Assembly: GCF_000960475.2 (NCBI RefSeq)
Contig: NZ_JZDQ02000006.1
Span: 62,001 to 126,000 of the forward strand
DNA from: Nocardioides luteus
GTDB taxonomy: Bacteria > Actinomycetota > Actinomycetes > Propionibacteriales > Nocardioidaceae
Direction: 5' to 3'
DNA: 64,000 nucleotides
The stretch's first letter is position 1; each line of letters starts with the position of its first letter. A program made the translations under genes and the position numbers. Positions 45,643-55,468 of this stretch are shown here, in pieces. The notes under the pieces are model-generated. The model was not told the DNA's origin and did no database searches. It saw only the letters and a list, made by a program, of their open reading frames with translations.

Positions 45643-46694
45643 GCAACATCGATCTCTCCAACGAGGAGACGACGCTCTCCCACGCCACGCTCCCGCGAGG
45701 CGCCCAGTGGCTGGTCGGCGTCGCCGCGATCGCCCTCGGTGGTCTGGCCCTCGTGCTCGGCATGGGCATCGTCGGCGCCGTCGTCATCGGCGTGCTCGCG
45801 TTCCTGATCGGCTACCCGCTCTGGGCGCTGCTGGTGGAGAACCGGCGCTCGGCCACCGACAAGCTGATCACCGGGCTCGTGTGGACGGCCTTCGGCATCG
45901 CGGTCATCCCGCTGATCTGGCTGGTCTACATGGTCGTCGCCCGCGGCGCCTCGGTCATCAGCCCGGAGTTCCTCACCTACTCGATGCGCTCGGTCACCGG
46001 CGACGAGCAGGGCGGTCTCTACCACGCGCTGATGGGCACCCTGATCGTCACGGGCATCGCCGCGCTGATCTCGATCCCGATCGGCATCATGACCGCGATC
46101 TACCTGATCGAGTACGGCAAGGGCAACCGCCTCGCCAAGGCGATCACCTTCCTGGTCGACGTCATGACCGGCATCCCCTCGATCGTCGCGGGTCTGTTCG
46201 CGTTCGCGCTCTTCACCCTGCTCGTCGGGCCGGGCACGCGCTTCGGCTTCGGCGGCGGTGTCGCGCTCTCGCTGCTGATGATCCCGACCGTCGTCCGCTC
46301 GACCGAGGAGATGCTCAAGCTGGTCCCCGACGACCTGCGGGAGGCTGCGTACGCCCTCGGGGTGCCGAAGTGGCGCACCATCACCCGGATGGTGCTCCCG
46401 ACCGCCATCGGCGGCATCGTCACCGGCGTCGTGCTCGCGATCTCGCGCGTGATCGGCGAGACCGCGCCGCTGCTGGTCGCCTCCGGGTTCAACCCCAACA
46501 TGAACAGCAACGCCTTCGATGACAGCCCGATGATGACCGTGCCGGTCTTCATCTTCACCCAGCTGTCGGAGGCCACGGCGAAGGGCGTCTCGTACGCCTG
46601 GGGTGGAGCACTGGTGCTCTTCGTCCTCGTCATGGTCCTCAACCTCATCGCCCGTATCGTCGGCACGATCTTCGCCCCCAAGACCGGGCGCTAG
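45639..46694 (+). CDS. pstA: Phosphate ABC transporter permease PstA
   Basis: A 351-aa permease with more N-terminal helices than PstC. The coupling loop is REAAYALGVPKWRTITRMVL followed by PTAIGGIVTGV, and TGIPSIVAGLFAFALFTLLV is a typical PstA segment. Start GTG 45639 overlaps the pstC stop. It forms the channel with PstC. Confidence 0.95.
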   Translation: MSNIDLSNEETTLSHATLPRGAQWLVGVAAIALGGLALVLGMGIVGAVVIGVLAFLIGYPLWALLVENRRSATDKLITGLVWTAFGIAVIPLIWLVYMVVARGASVISPEFLTYSMRSVTGDEQGGLYHALMGTLIVTGIAALISIPIGIMTAIYLIEYGKGNRLAKAITFLVDVMTGIPSIVAGLFAFALFTLLVGPGTRFGFGGGVALSLLMIPTVVRSTEEMLKLVPDDLREAAYALGVPKWRTITRMVLPTAIGGIVTGVVLAISRVIGETAPLLVASGFNPNMNSNAFDDSPMMTVPVFIFTQLSEATAKGVSYAWGGALVLFVLVMVLNLIARIVGTIFAPKTGR

Positions 46695-46703
46695 GAGAAA
46701 CAC

Positions 46704-47477
46704 ATGTCCATTCAAGTCAAGGACGCCAGCATCTTCTACGGCGACTTCAAGGCCGTCGAGGACGTCTCCATGTCCATCAAGCCGAAGTCGGTGACAGCCT
46801 TCATCGGGCCGTCCGGCTGCGGCAAGTCGACCTTCCTGCGCACGCTCAACCGGATGCACGAGGTCATCCCTGGTGCGTACGTCGAGGGGAAGATCCAGAT
46901 CGCCGGCCAGGACATCTACGGCCCGAACGTCGACCCGGTGGCCGTCCGCCGCAAGGTCGGCATGGTCTTCCAGCGGCCCAACCCGTTCCCGACGATGTCG
47001 ATCTACGACAACGTGCTCGCCGGCAACAAGCTCAACTCCAAGCGGATCAAGAAGTCCGAGGCGGACTCGATCGTGGAGAAGGCGCTGCGCGGCGCCAACC
47101 TGTGGAACGAGGTCAAGGACCGTCTCGGCAAGCCCGGCATGGGGCTCTCCGGTGGTCAGCAGCAGCGGCTCTGCATCGCCCGCGCGATCGCGGTCCAGCC
47201 CGAGGTGCTGCTCATGGACGAGCCGTGCTCCGCGCTCGACCCGATCTCGACCGCCGCGATCGAGGACCTCATCCACGAGCTGAAGTCCGACTACACGATC
47301 GTGATCGTCACCCACAACATGCAGCAGGCCGCTCGTGTCTCCGACGACACCGGCTTCTTCAACCTGAAGGCCGCCGGTCAGCCGGGTCACCTGGTGGAGT
47401 TCAACCCGACCAAGCAGATGTTCACCAAGCCGGACAACCCGGACACCGAGGCCTACATCTCCGGTCGCTTCGGGTAG
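46704..47477 (+). CDS. pstB: Phosphate ABC transporter ATP-binding protein
   Basis: A 257-aa ATPase that powers phosphate import. Walker [10 protein letters not shown], signature [16 protein letters not shown], Walker [16 protein letters not shown] and switch His in VTHNMQQA are all intact. AGGAG precedes ATG 46704. It is last in the operon. No phoU of the classical type follows; a PhoU-like gene lies beyond the convergent pit gene. Confidence 0.97.
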   Translation: MSIQVKDASIFYGDFKAVEDVSMSIKPKSVTAFIGPSGCGKSTFLRTLNRMHEVIPGAYVEGKIQIAGQDIYGPNVDPVAVRRKVGMVFQRPNPFPTMSIYDNVLAGNKLNSKRIKKSEADSIVEKALRGANLWNEVKDRLGKPGMGLSGGQQQRLCIARAIAVQPEVLLMDEPCSALDPISTAAIEDLIHELKSDYTIVIVTHNMQQAARVSDDTGFFNLKAAGQPGHLVEFNPTKQMFTKPDNPDTEAYISGRFG

Positions 47478-47490
47478 ACCCGGACCAAAC

Positions 47491-47563
47491 GCCGAGTCGG
47501 CGCATCCTGACCCTCTCGCTCGCTTCGCTTCGCGAGACACGGGTCAGGATGCGCCGACTCGGC
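47491..47563. terminator. Long bidirectional terminator between pstB and pit
   Basis: Perfect 23-bp arms (47491-47513 and 47541-47563) surround a 27-nt loop that itself contains TCTCGC/GCGAGA. The stem is followed by TGGGTTTT for the pstB direction. It ends both transcripts. Confidence 0.9.
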
Positions 47564-47569
47564 TGGGTT

Positions 47570-48571
47570 TTACGGGAGTTGGAAGATGAAGTGGCAGATC
47601 AGGTAGGTCACAGCTGCGACACCACCGGCCGCCGGGAAGGTGAAGACCCAGGCGGCGACGATCGACTTCGCGACACCCCAGCGGACCGCGGAGAACCGCT
47701 TGGTCGCGCCGACCCCCATGATCGCCGAGGTGATCGTGTGGGTGGTCGAGATCGGGGCCTCCCAGACGTACGCCGTGGTGTAGAGCACCGAGGCGGCGAC
47801 CGACTCGGCGGCGAAGCCGCGGGACGGGTCCAGGTGGATGATGCGACGGCCGAGGGTGCGCATGATGCGCCAGCCGCCGGACATGGTGCCGAGCGAGATG
47901 GCCGTGGCGGCCGCGGCGATGACCCAGAACGGCAGGTCGTCACCCTCGGAGAGGAAGCCGCCGGTGACGAGGGCGAGGAAGATGACGCCCATCGTCTTCT
48001 GGGCGTCCTGGAGGCCGTGACCGAGTGCCATCGCGGCGGCGGAGATGGTCTGGGCGATCCGGAAGCCCTTCTGGGCCTTGTGCTGGTTGAGGCGGCGGAA
48101 GATCCACATGATCGCGAGCATCACGCCGAACCCGAGGCCGAAGGCGACCACCGGCGACACGAACATCGGGATGACGACCTTCTCCAGGACCGTCATCCAG
48201 TTGACGAACGCACCGGCGGCGATCGCCGAGCCGGCCAGACCGCCGATGAGGGCGTGCGAGGAGGACGAGGGCAGACCGAAGTACCAGGTGATCAGGTTCC
48301 ATGCGATGGCGCCGAGCAGGCCGGCCATCACGACGGTCAGACCATGTGCCCCTGATGGTGGGGTGATGGTGTCGGAGACGGTGTGGGCGACCTTCTGGCC
48401 CAGGAAGGCGCCGACGAAGTTCATCACCGCCGCGAGCAGGAGGGCGATGCGCGGGGTGAGCGCTCGCGTGGACACGGAGGTCGCGATGGCGTTGGCGGCG
48501 TCGTGGAAGCCGTTGGTGTAGTCGAAGACCAGGGCGACGACGACCACCGCGATGACAATGGCGAGTTCCAT
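47570..48571 (-). CDS. pit: Low-affinity inorganic phosphate transporter, PiT family
   Basis: A 333-aa membrane carrier with about 10 helices. The N-terminal signature is FDYTNGFHDAANAIATSVST and its inverted repeat appears in the C-terminal half (YVWEAPISTTHTITSAIMGV). It imports metal-phosphate using the proton gradient. It is preceded on the same strand by a PhoU-like gene 9 bp away and is probably co-transcribed with it, as commonly found in the DUF47-pit pair. Confidence 0.95.
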   Translation of the reverse strand: MELAIVIAVVVVALVFDYTNGFHDAANAIATSVSTRALTPRIALLLAAVMNFVGAFLGQKVAHTVSDTITPPSGAHGLTVVMAGLLGAIAWNLITWYFGLPSSSSHALIGGLAGSAIAAGAFVNWMTVLEKVVIPMFVSPVVAFGLGFGVMLAIMWIFRRLNQHKAQKGFRIAQTISAAAMALGHGLQDAQKTMGVIFLALVTGGFLSEGDDLPFWVIAAAATAISLGTMSGGWRIMRTLGRRIIHLDPSRGFAAESVAASVLYTTAYVWEAPISTTHTITSAIMGVGATKRFSAVRWGVAKSIVAAWVFTFPAAGGVAAVTYLICHFIFQLP

Positions 48572-48580
48572 TGAGCAGGC

Positions 48581-49198
48581 TCAGGATTCCTTGACGGCGA
48601 TCTGCTCGACGGTGTTCGCGACCTTCTCGAAGCCGTCGATCGCGTCCTCGAGAGACTCGACGATGTCCTTGAGCTTCAGGACCTCGAGCGCCTCGTACTC
48701 TCCGGAGAAGAGCTTGGCGAGGATGCGGCGGTGGTTCTTGTCGCCCTGGTTCTCGAGACGGTTGATCTCGATCCAGTACTCCGAGAGCTCGGTCATCGAG
48801 CGCAGGTTCGGCATCGCGGACGCGGTCAGCTCGGCGCAGCGCTGGAGCACGGTGACCTGGTCGGAGAGCTCGGGCGGCAGGATGTTGACGCCGTAGACGA
48901 AGATCTGGTCGACGACCTCGTCCATCGAGTCCATCACGTCGTCGAGACCGGAGCCGAGGGCGTAGATGTCCTCGCGGTCGAACGGCGTGACGAAGGTCGA
49001 GTTCACCTTCTTGACCAGCTCGTGGGTGGTCTCGTCGGCGGCATGCTCCGCGTCGCGCATGCGGCGCGCGACGTCCTCACGGTCGGCGCTGTCGCTGAGC
49101 ATCTCGGCGAGCAGCGACACACCGCCTACGAGGTGGTTGGCAGACTCGGCGAACAGGTCGTAGAACGACGTGTCGACCGGTCGGATTCGGAAACGCAC
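48581..49198 (-). CDS. PhoU-like DUF47 protein
   Basis: A 205-aa all-helical protein of the DUF47 family, related to PhoU. EHAADETTHELVKKVNSTFV with TPFDREDIYALGSGLDDV is the family hallmark, carrying acidic metal-binding residues. It is thought to regulate the adjacent Pit carrier. Start ATG 49198. Confidence 0.93.
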   Translation of the reverse strand: MRFRIRPVDTSFYDLFAESANHLVGGVSLLAEMLSDSADREDVARRMRDAEHAADETTHELVKKVNSTFVTPFDREDIYALGSGLDDVMDSMDEVVDQIFVYGVNILPPELSDQVTVLQRCAELTASAMPNLRSMTELSEYWIEINRLENQGDKNHRRILAKLFSGEYEALEVLKLKDIVESLEDAIDGFEKVANTVEQIAVKES

Positions 49199-49256
49199 GG
49201 GGGGCTCCTGGCTTCATGAGGCAGACCTGCGGGCTCATGTTAGGCGAGTCCGCTTG

Positions 49257-49279
49257 ACACGCCGAATGCCAGGGCGTGT
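49257..49279 (-). terminator. Candidate terminator after ppk
   Basis: Arms ACACGCC and GGCGTGT flank a 9-nt loop just after the ppk stop codon. There is no T-run, so strength is uncertain. Confidence 0.5.
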
Positions 49280-51475
49280 TCAGCCTGTCGCGGCGCGCCT
49301 TCGCTGGCGCTGCCGTGTGATCAACATCGCCTGGAGGTGGTCGGGAGCGTGGTTCCGGGTCCAGGTCCCGTCGGGGCCGAGGATCCAGGCGTCCGTGGTC
49401 GGTTCGAATGCCAGGTCGAACAGTGCGCCGACCTCGGCCACGAGCTCCGGGGTGGGGAGACGTACGAGGGCCTCGACCCGCCGGTCGAGGTTGCGGTGCA
49501 TCATGTCGGCCGAGCCGATCCAGGCGTTCGGTCCCTCCCCGTCGTCGGCGGCGCCGTTCTCGAACCAGAAGATCCGGGAGTGCTCGAGGAACCGGCCCAG
49601 GATCGAGCGCACCTCGATCGTCTCGCTGAGCCCCTCCACGCCCGGACGGAGGGCGCAGATGCCGCGGACGAGCAGCTGGACGGGCACGCCGGCCTGGGAG
49701 GCCAGGTAGAGCGCGTCGATGATCGCCTCGTCGACCACCGAGTTGGCCTTGAGCCGGATCCTGGCCGGCCGCCCCGCCAGATGGTGGGCGATCTCGGCGT
49801 GGATCTGCTCGATCAGGCCGCTGCGTACGTTGCCGGGGGCGACCAGGAGCTGTTCGTACGTCGCCTCCCGGCTCCAGCCGGAGAGGTTGTTGAACAGGTG
49901 GGCGACATCCTCGCCGATCGCCTCGTTGGTGGTGATCAGCCCCATGTCCTCGTAGAGCCTGGAGGTCTTCGGGTTGTAGTTGCCGGTGCCGATGTGGGTG
50001 TAGCGGCGGATGGTGCCGTCGGGCTCCTCGCGCACCACCATGGCCAGCTTGCAGTGGGTCTTCAGGCCGACCAGGCCGTAGACCACGTGGCAGCCGGCCT
50101 GCTCGAGCTTGCGCGCCCAGCGGATGTTGGCCACCTCGTCGAAGCGCGCCTTGATCTCGACCAGCACCAGCACCTGCTTGCCGGCCTCGGCCGCATCGAT
50201 CAGGGCGTCGATGATGGGGGAGTCGCCAGAGGTCCGGTAGAGGGTCTGCTTGATCGCGAGCACCCGCGGGTCCGCCGCCGCCTGCTCGATGAAGCGCTGC
50301 ACGCTGGTCGCGAACGAGTCGTAGGGATGCTGGAGGAGTACGTCGTCCCGCCGGGCCGCCTTGAAGACGTCGACCGGCGCGGCGCTCTCCACCGGCGCCA
50401 GGGCCGGGTGGGTGCTCGGCACGAAGGCGGGGTACTTCAGCTGCTCACGGTCGATGTCGGCGATGCCGTGCAGCCCGCGCAGGTCGAGCGGTCCGGGCAG
50501 CCGGAAGACCTCCTTGTCGGAGATGCCGAGCTCGGAGACCAGCAGGTCGAGGGTCGAGTCGGTCATCGACTCCTGCACCTCGAGGCGTACGGGAGGGCCG
50601 AAGCGGCGCCGGAGCAGCTCCTTCTCCAGCGCGGTGAGGAGGTTCTCGGTGTCGTCCTCCTCGACCTCGAGGTCCTCGTTGCGGGTGACCCGGAAGGTGT
50701 GCACCTCGATGATCTCCATGCCCGGGAAGAGCTTCTGCAGCCGCTCCCGCATGACCTCCTCCAGCGGCACGAAGCGGTCGTTGCCCAGCGGCACGAAGCG
50801 GCTGAAGATCGGCGGGACCTTCACCCGGGCGAAGTGCTTCTTCTTGGTCTTCGGGTCGCGCAGGCGCACCGCGAGGTTGAGCGAGAGGCCGGAGATGTAG
50901 GGGAACGGGTGTGCCGGGTCCACCGCGAGCGGCGTCAGCACCGGGTAGACCCGCTCCTTGAACAGCTTCTTGCAGGCCTTGACCTCCTCGGGGGTGAGGT
51001 CCTCCCAGTGCAGCAGCTGGATGCCCTCCTCGAGCAGCGCCGGCTTGATCTTGTCGCGGAACACCGCGGCATGCCGCTCGGAGAGCTCCCGGGTCGTGCG
51101 CCAGATCACCTCGAGGACCTCGCGCGGCATCAGCCCGGAGGCGGCTCGCACCGCCACCCCCGCCGCGATCCGCCGCTTGAGCCCGGCCACCCGGACCATG
51201 AAGAACTCGTCCAGGTTGGAGGTGAAGATCGCCAGGAAACGTACGCGTTCCAGCAGCGGCAGCGTGTCGTCCTCCGCCAGCTCCAGCACACGCTCGTTGA
51301 ACCGCAGCCAGGACAGCTCCCGGTCGAGGAACCTGTCCTCGTACTTCTCGACCTCGGCCAGCGCCTCGTGGTCCGGGATGTACTCGGGCTCGACGTCGAA
51401 CGGCTGGTCGGGGACCGCGGTCAGGCTCACGGTGTCCTCGGCCGACCGGGTGGGGGCCTGCGGGTCGAGACTCAT
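49280..51475 (-). CDS. ppk: Polyphosphate kinase 1
   Basis: A protein of about 731 aa that polymerises ATP gamma-phosphate into polyphosphate, reversibly. [17 protein letters not shown] is the N-terminal domain signature, [16 protein letters not shown] follows, and the catalytic [19 protein letters not shown] region holds the phospho-His loop. I place the start at ATG 51475; a GTG at 51493 would add six residues. It has its own divergent promoter region shared with the esterase gene and lies beside pit and the PhoU-like gene, in keeping with phosphate storage. Confidence 0.95.
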   Translation of the reverse strand: MSLDPQAPTRSAEDTVSLTAVPDQPFDVEPEYIPDHEALAEVEKYEDRFLDRELSWLRFNERVLELAEDDTLPLLERVRFLAIFTSNLDEFFMVRVAGLKRRIAAGVAVRAASGLMPREVLEVIWRTTRELSERHAAVFRDKIKPALLEEGIQLLHWEDLTPEEVKACKKLFKERVYPVLTPLAVDPAHPFPYISGLSLNLAVRLRDPKTKKKHFARVKVPPIFSRFVPLGNDRFVPLEEVMRERLQKLFPGMEIIEVHTFRVTRNEDLEVEEDDTENLLTALEKELLRRRFGPPVRLEVQESMTDSTLDLLVSELGISDKEVFRLPGPLDLRGLHGIADIDREQLKYPAFVPSTHPALAPVESAAPVDVFKAARRDDVLLQHPYDSFATSVQRFIEQAAADPRVLAIKQTLYRTSGDSPIIDALIDAAEAGKQVLVLVEIKARFDEVANIRWARKLEQAGCHVVYGLVGLKTHCKLAMVVREEPDGTIRRYTHIGTGNYNPKTSRLYEDMGLITTNEAIGEDVAHLFNNLSGWSREATYEQLLVAPGNVRSGLIEQIHAEIAHHLAGRPARIRLKANSVVDEAIIDALYLASQAGVPVQLLVRGICALRPGVEGLSETIEVRSILGRFLEHSRIFWFENGAADDGEGPNAWIGSADMMHRNLDRRVEALVRLPTPELVAEVGALFDLAFEPTTDAWILGPDGTWTRNHAPDHLQAMLITRQRQRRRAATG

Positions 51476-51597
51476 GGGGCTAGTGTGACTCACGTACGTG
51501 TCCTAGCGGGAGACGCGATCCGAACTCTGACCCTTGGACCGGTCATCTGACGAACTACCTGTTACACGATGTCCCTGGTACCCGGTAGTTTGGGCGC

Positions 51598-52644
51598 ATG
51601 TCGATTCTCGCGCGTGCGTCGTCCCTGATCGATCCGCTGCTGGTGCCCGTCAAGAGGCCAGCGTTCGCGGCGGCGATGAACCTGCCGGCTGCGGTGCAGC
51701 GGCGGATCGTCGGCAAGCCGGTGACGTACGACGGGCAGACGCTCGCCGTGGACACGCAGATCATGCTCGCGCTGATGAAGGTGTCGGGGGAGCCGGACCC
51801 GTCGACGCTGCCGATCCCGAAGGGGCGGGTGGCGCTGCTGCGGCAGTCACAGCTCGGCGGGGGTCGCCAGGAGATCGGGTCGGTGCGTGAGCTCTGGGTC
51901 GCGGGTCTCAAGGCGCGGCTCTACAACCCCGAGGGCGTCTCGGGCAACGCGCCGCTGCTGGTCTTCCTGCACGGCGGCGGCTTCATCTTCGGCGATCTCG
52001 ACTCCCACGACGCGCCCTGCCGGCTGCTGGCCAGCGAGTCGGGGGTCAAGGTGCTCTCGATCGACTACCGGCTGGCGCCGGAGTCACCGTTCCCGGCGGC
52101 GTACGACGACTCGGTCGCGGCCTTCCGGTGGGCGGTCGAGCACGCGGCCGAGCTCGGTGCGGACCCGGCCCGGATCGGGGTGGGTGGTGACTCGGCCGGC
52201 GGAAACCTGGCGGCCGGGGTCGCGCTCGCGGTCGGCGAGGCCTGCGCGTTCCAGCTCCTCATCTACCCGGTGACGCAGTCGGAGGCGGCCACCCGCAGCC
52301 GCGAGGAGCTCAGCGAGGGCTTCTACCTGACCGCCGACTTCATCGCGGCGGCGACCGACAACTATCTGCCCGAGGGGACAGACCGCCGCGACCCGCGCCA
52401 CGCCCCGCTGCACGCGGAGATCCCGACGAGCGGGGTCGCCCCGGCGTACGTCGCGACCGCGGGTTTCGACCCGCTGCGCGACGAGGGCGAGGCCTACGCC
52501 GCCAAGCTCGAGGAGGCCGGGGTCAAGGTCGCGCACCGGCGCTTCGACGACCAGATCCACGGGTTCCTGAACGTGGTCGGCGCCGGGCGTACGTCACGTG
52601 CTGCTGTGCTCGAGATCGCTCAGGTCCTGCGCGACAACCTCTGA
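51598..52644 (+). CDS. Alpha/beta hydrolase fold-3 esterase (HSL family)
   Basis: A 348-aa carboxylesterase of the hormone-sensitive lipase group. The oxyanion HGGGF motif is near residue 125, the nucleophile elbow GDSAGGNLAAG near 199, and the catalytic Asp and His lie near GFDPLRDEGE and DDQIHGFLNV. The first 90 residues form the cap domain. Start ATG 51598. The gene ends at a palindromic element (52659-52722). Confidence 0.92.
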   Translation: MSILARASSLIDPLLVPVKRPAFAAAMNLPAAVQRRIVGKPVTYDGQTLAVDTQIMLALMKVSGEPDPSTLPIPKGRVALLRQSQLGGGRQEIGSVRELWVAGLKARLYNPEGVSGNAPLLVFLHGGGFIFGDLDSHDAPCRLLASESGVKVLSIDYRLAPESPFPAAYDDSVAAFRWAVEHAAELGADPARIGVGGDSAGGNLAAGVALAVGEACAFQLLIYPVTQSEAATRSREELSEGFYLTADFIAAATDNYLPEGTDRRDPRHAPLHAEIPTSGVAPAYVATAGFDPLRDEGEAYAAKLEEAGVKVAHRRFDDQIHGFLNVVGAGRTSRAAVLEIAQVLRDNL

Positions 52645-52650
52645 CTTCTC

Positions 52651-52722
52651 AGGTGTTTCCTGCGCTTCTCGGGTGTTGCAACGCCTGAGAAGCGCAGGGA
52701 TACCCGGTCAACCGGGTATCCC
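52651..52722. repeat. Compound palindromic element, copy 2
   Basis: After the esterase stop lie ACTTCTCAGGTGTT, a hairpin with arms CCTGCGCTTCTCGGG (52659-52673) and CCTGAGAAGCGCAGG (52684-52698, one wobble) around TGTTGCAACG, and a palindrome with arms GGGATACCCGGT and ACCGGGTATCCC (52697-52722). Both modules match those at 1810-1897. It again lies between convergent genes. Confidence 0.85.
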
Positions 52723-52732
52723 TGCAAGCCGC

Positions 52733-55363
52733 TCAGCCGGCCATGTCCGGGCGCCAGCGGAGTACCTCCCGCTGGAACGCCTCGGGGTCGACCATCGACT
52801 TGTCGACCTGGACCGCACCGGCCTCGTCGGTGTTGAACTCGACGACCCACTCGTCGGTGGCCGGCTCACCCTTGATGGTGATGTCGGTGTGGGTGTCGTA
52901 GAGGTCGTAGGTGTGGGTCTGCTCGTTCTTGCGTACGTCGAGCACACCCTCCTCGGTGACCGTGACGGTGCTCTCGGTCATGAGCGAGCCGTCCTCGGGG
53001 TGGAAGGTGCGGACGGTCAGCTGCTTGGCGCCGACCGAGTCGCCCTCCGGCTCGCCGGAACCTGTGTCCTCGGTGGCCTTGACCGGCTCCGGCGCGGAGG
53101 AGTTGGCGCCGGGGATCTTGGCGCCGGGGAACTTGCCGGACTCGGCGAGCTTGACCGCGGCCAGCCAGCCGCTCGAGCGCTGGGGGAGCGAGTCGCTCGG
53201 AGTGTCGGGCAGGTCCTTCGGCTCCGGCAGCGACTCCTTGGGTCCCTGCTTCTTGGTGCTCTGCTTCTTGCCGGTCGTCCGCTCGGGCAGCGTCACGGGA
53301 GCGGTCGGGGGACCGGCCGCCGGTGCTGCTGATGAGTCGACCGGTGCGGGAGCGGTGGCCTTGGCGGTCTCGACGGGCGCGAGGGGCTCGACGACGAGCG
53401 GCTCGTCCGGGGCATCCGGGATCGGCAGGCTCGCCTCGGGCGGGACCGGGGTCGCCGCGAGGGTGAGCTCGAGGGCCTGCATGGCGCGCTTGTTGGTGCT
53501 GCCACCCTTGACCGCGAGCATGACGGCCTCACGCAGGTCGGCGAGCTGCTTGGCGAGCTGGGCGCTGCGGCGCTCGGCGATCTGCCGGTCGACGATGGCC
53601 TGCTCGACGAGCTCGGTGTTGTGCAGGATCGAAGCCTCGACGGCCTGGCGGTCGATCGCCTTCTGGCCGGCGACCTCCTCCGCCTCGGCCCGCAGGCGCA
53701 CGGCCTCGGTGGCCTGCTCCTGGACGTCGGCGAGACGGTTCATCATCTCGGTCATCCGGCGCTCGGCCTCCTCCCGCTCGCGCGCCTGTGCCGTGACGAC
53801 CTCGGTCATCGCCTCGTGGGCGGCACGCAGGGCGGACTCCGCCGCGCGACGACCCTCGTTGGCCTCGGTCGCAGCGCGCTCCGCGGCGCGCCGGCCCTCC
53901 AGCGCCTGCACCGCGAGATCGGCGTGCTCGGAGGCGCGCTGGTCGGCGGCCATCCGCGCGAGGTTGGCGGCCTCGGCCGCCTGCTCGGCCTGGGAGGCGA
54001 GCTCGGTGAGCTGCCGGTAGCGCTCCTCGTTCTCGTTGGCCTCGTGCGCGGCAGCAGCGGCGAACTCGGCGTACTGCTTCGCGCTCTTCTCGGCCTCGAG
54101 ACGGGCGTCGTTGGCGGCGTCGGCGGCCTTGAAGGCGCGCAGCGCGGCCTCCTCCGCCTCGGTGCGCGCGGCGAGTGCCTCGGCTGCCACGGCGTACTGG
54201 TCGGCCGCCGCGGCCTCCGCCGCGGCCCGGGTCATCGCGTGGTCCTCGGCGTTGGCGTCGGCGGCCTTGCGCTCCTCGAAGGCCTCCTTCGCTGCTTCCT
54301 CGGCCTCGGCGCGGGCGGTCGCCGCGGCCTCGGCGGCCGCGTAGGCGGCCTCGGCCGCAGCCTCGGCGTCCTTGCGGGCCTGCTCGGCCCGCTCGGCCTG
54401 CGTCGCCATCGCGACCGCGGACTCCTCGGCCGTGATCCGCGCGGCAGCCGCCTTCTCGGCCTCGGTCGCACGGTCGTTGGCCGCCTGCTCGGCGGCCTGG
54501 CGCGCGGTGAACGCGGCCAGCGCCTCGTCGGCGCGGCCGGCCGCCGCCGCGTCGGCCTCCTCGCGCATCCGCGCGAGCTCCTCGGAACGGGTGTCGGCCG
54601 CGGCACGGGCGGTGTAGGCGGCCTCGGCGGCTGCCTCCGCCTCGCTGCGTGCCTCGTAGGCGGCACGGGCCTCGTCGGCGGCCTTGCGGGCAGCCTTCTC
54701 GGCGGCCGCCAGCGCGTCACGGAGCTCGTCCATCTCCTCGAGGCGGTCCTCGGCGGCTGCCTCCGCGACGCTGCGAGCGGCGTACGCGGCCTGGGCCAGC
54801 TCGGCGTGCTCGGCCGCCTTCGTGTGCGCCTCCGCGGCGGAGGCGGCCGCTGCTGCGGCTTCCTCGGCCTTGGTGCGGGCGGCTTCCTCGGCCTCGGTGC
54901 GCGCGCGGGTCTGCTCCTCGGCGGTGCGAGCCGCCTCGAGAAGGCGGCGCTCGGCCTCCTCCAGCTCCTTGCCCCTCGCGACCGCGGCCTCCTCGGCCTC
55001 GGCGCGCTCCTTGGCACGGGTGTCGGCGAGCTTCTCGGCCTCGACCCTGGCGCGGGCGTACTCCTCGGCTGCCTTCTCCGCGACCTCGCGCGCCTGGTGG
55101 GCGTCGGCGGCCAGCTGGGCGTGGAGCTTGGCGGTCTCGTCCGCCTTGGCGCGGGCGGTTGCGTGCTGGGCGGCGGACTCTTCGGCCACCAGCCGCTCGG
55201 CCGCCTGCTCGGCGGCCGCCTGCTCGGCTGCGATGCGAAGCGACTCGGCTGCGGCGGCCGCGCGGGCCAGCTCCGCAGCACGCGCCGTCAGGTCCTCGTC
55301 TTCACCCGGCTGGGCGGCCGAATCCCGGCTCCACCACTTGCCACTGGGGGTCTGCGTGCTCAC
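52733..55363 (-). CDS. Large Ala/Glu-rich coiled-coil protein, unknown
   Basis: An 876-aa protein I cannot name. Residues 1-20 include GKWWSRDSA. Residues about 22-600 are an almost unbroken coiled coil of Ala/Glu/Arg heptads without prolines or Cys. A Pro-rich segment (about 640-720) follows, and then a C-terminal beta-rich domain of about 120 residues (QLTVRTFHPEDGSLMTESTV, DLYDTHTDITIKGEPATDEW). The coiled coil alone would span about 85 nm. No signal peptide or membrane helix is seen, so it is probably cytosolic, perhaps a structural or polar-growth scaffold. GTG 55363 start has no clear ribosome site. Confidence 0.75.
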   Translation of the reverse strand: MSTQTPSGKWWSRDSAAQPGEDEDLTARAAELARAAAAAESLRIAAEQAAAEQAAERLVAEESAAQHATARAKADETAKLHAQLAADAHQAREVAEKAAEEYARARVEAEKLADTRAKERAEAEEAAVARGKELEEAERRLLEAARTAEEQTRARTEAEEAARTKAEEAAAAAASAAEAHTKAAEHAELAQAAYAARSVAEAAAEDRLEEMDELRDALAAAEKAARKAADEARAAYEARSEAEAAAEAAYTARAAADTRSEELARMREEADAAAAGRADEALAAFTARQAAEQAANDRATEAEKAAAARITAEESAVAMATQAERAEQARKDAEAAAEAAYAAAEAAATARAEAEEAAKEAFEERKAADANAEDHAMTRAAAEAAAADQYAVAAEALAARTEAEEAALRAFKAADAANDARLEAEKSAKQYAEFAAAAAHEANENEERYRQLTELASQAEQAAEAANLARMAADQRASEHADLAVQALEGRRAAERAATEANEGRRAAESALRAAHEAMTEVVTAQAREREEAERRMTEMMNRLADVQEQATEAVRLRAEAEEVAGQKAIDRQAVEASILHNTELVEQAIVDRQIAERRSAQLAKQLADLREAVMLAVKGGSTNKRAMQALELTLAATPVPPEASLPIPDAPDEPLVVEPLAPVETAKATAPAPVDSSAAPAAGPPTAPVTLPERTTGKKQSTKKQGPKESLPEPKDLPDTPSDSLPQRSSGWLAAVKLAESGKFPGAKIPGANSSAPEPVKATEDTGSGEPEGDSVGAKQLTVRTFHPEDGSLMTESTVTVTEEGVLDVRKNEQTHTYDLYDTHTDITIKGEPATDEWVVEFNTDEAGAVQVDKSMVDPEAFQREVLRWRPDMAG

Positions 55364-55433
55364 GAGGGTGAATGCTAACGGCCAAGTAGACGGCGTGTGG
55401 AGTCTCCGAAAGGATTAACACGCCTGCTACCTG

Positions 55434-55453
55434 GAACTACATACGTGTAGTTC
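55434..55453. promoter_or_regulatory. 20-bp inverted repeat
   Basis: GAACTACA-TACG-TGTAGTTC has perfect 8-bp arms. It lies between the DsrE gene (ending at 55469) and the coiled-coil gene (starting at 55363), both on the minus strand. It could be a weak terminator of the former or an operator of the latter. Confidence 0.4.
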
Positions 55454-55468
55454 GTCTTGGCGACGTCG

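Noticed and set aside
45519..47540. Open frame of about 670 codons on the minus strand
   Set aside because: Antisense to pstA and pstB; product rich in Arg, Asp and His with no domain.
49274..49290. GTTCAGCCTGT-like PHO unit at the ppk 3' end
   Set aside because: A single unit without an 11-bp partner, located at a gene end; likely chance.
53621..55378. Open frame of about 585 codons on the plus strand
   Set aside because: Antisense to the coiled-coil gene; Leu/Gly-rich low-complexity product caused by the regular heptad codons on the other strand.
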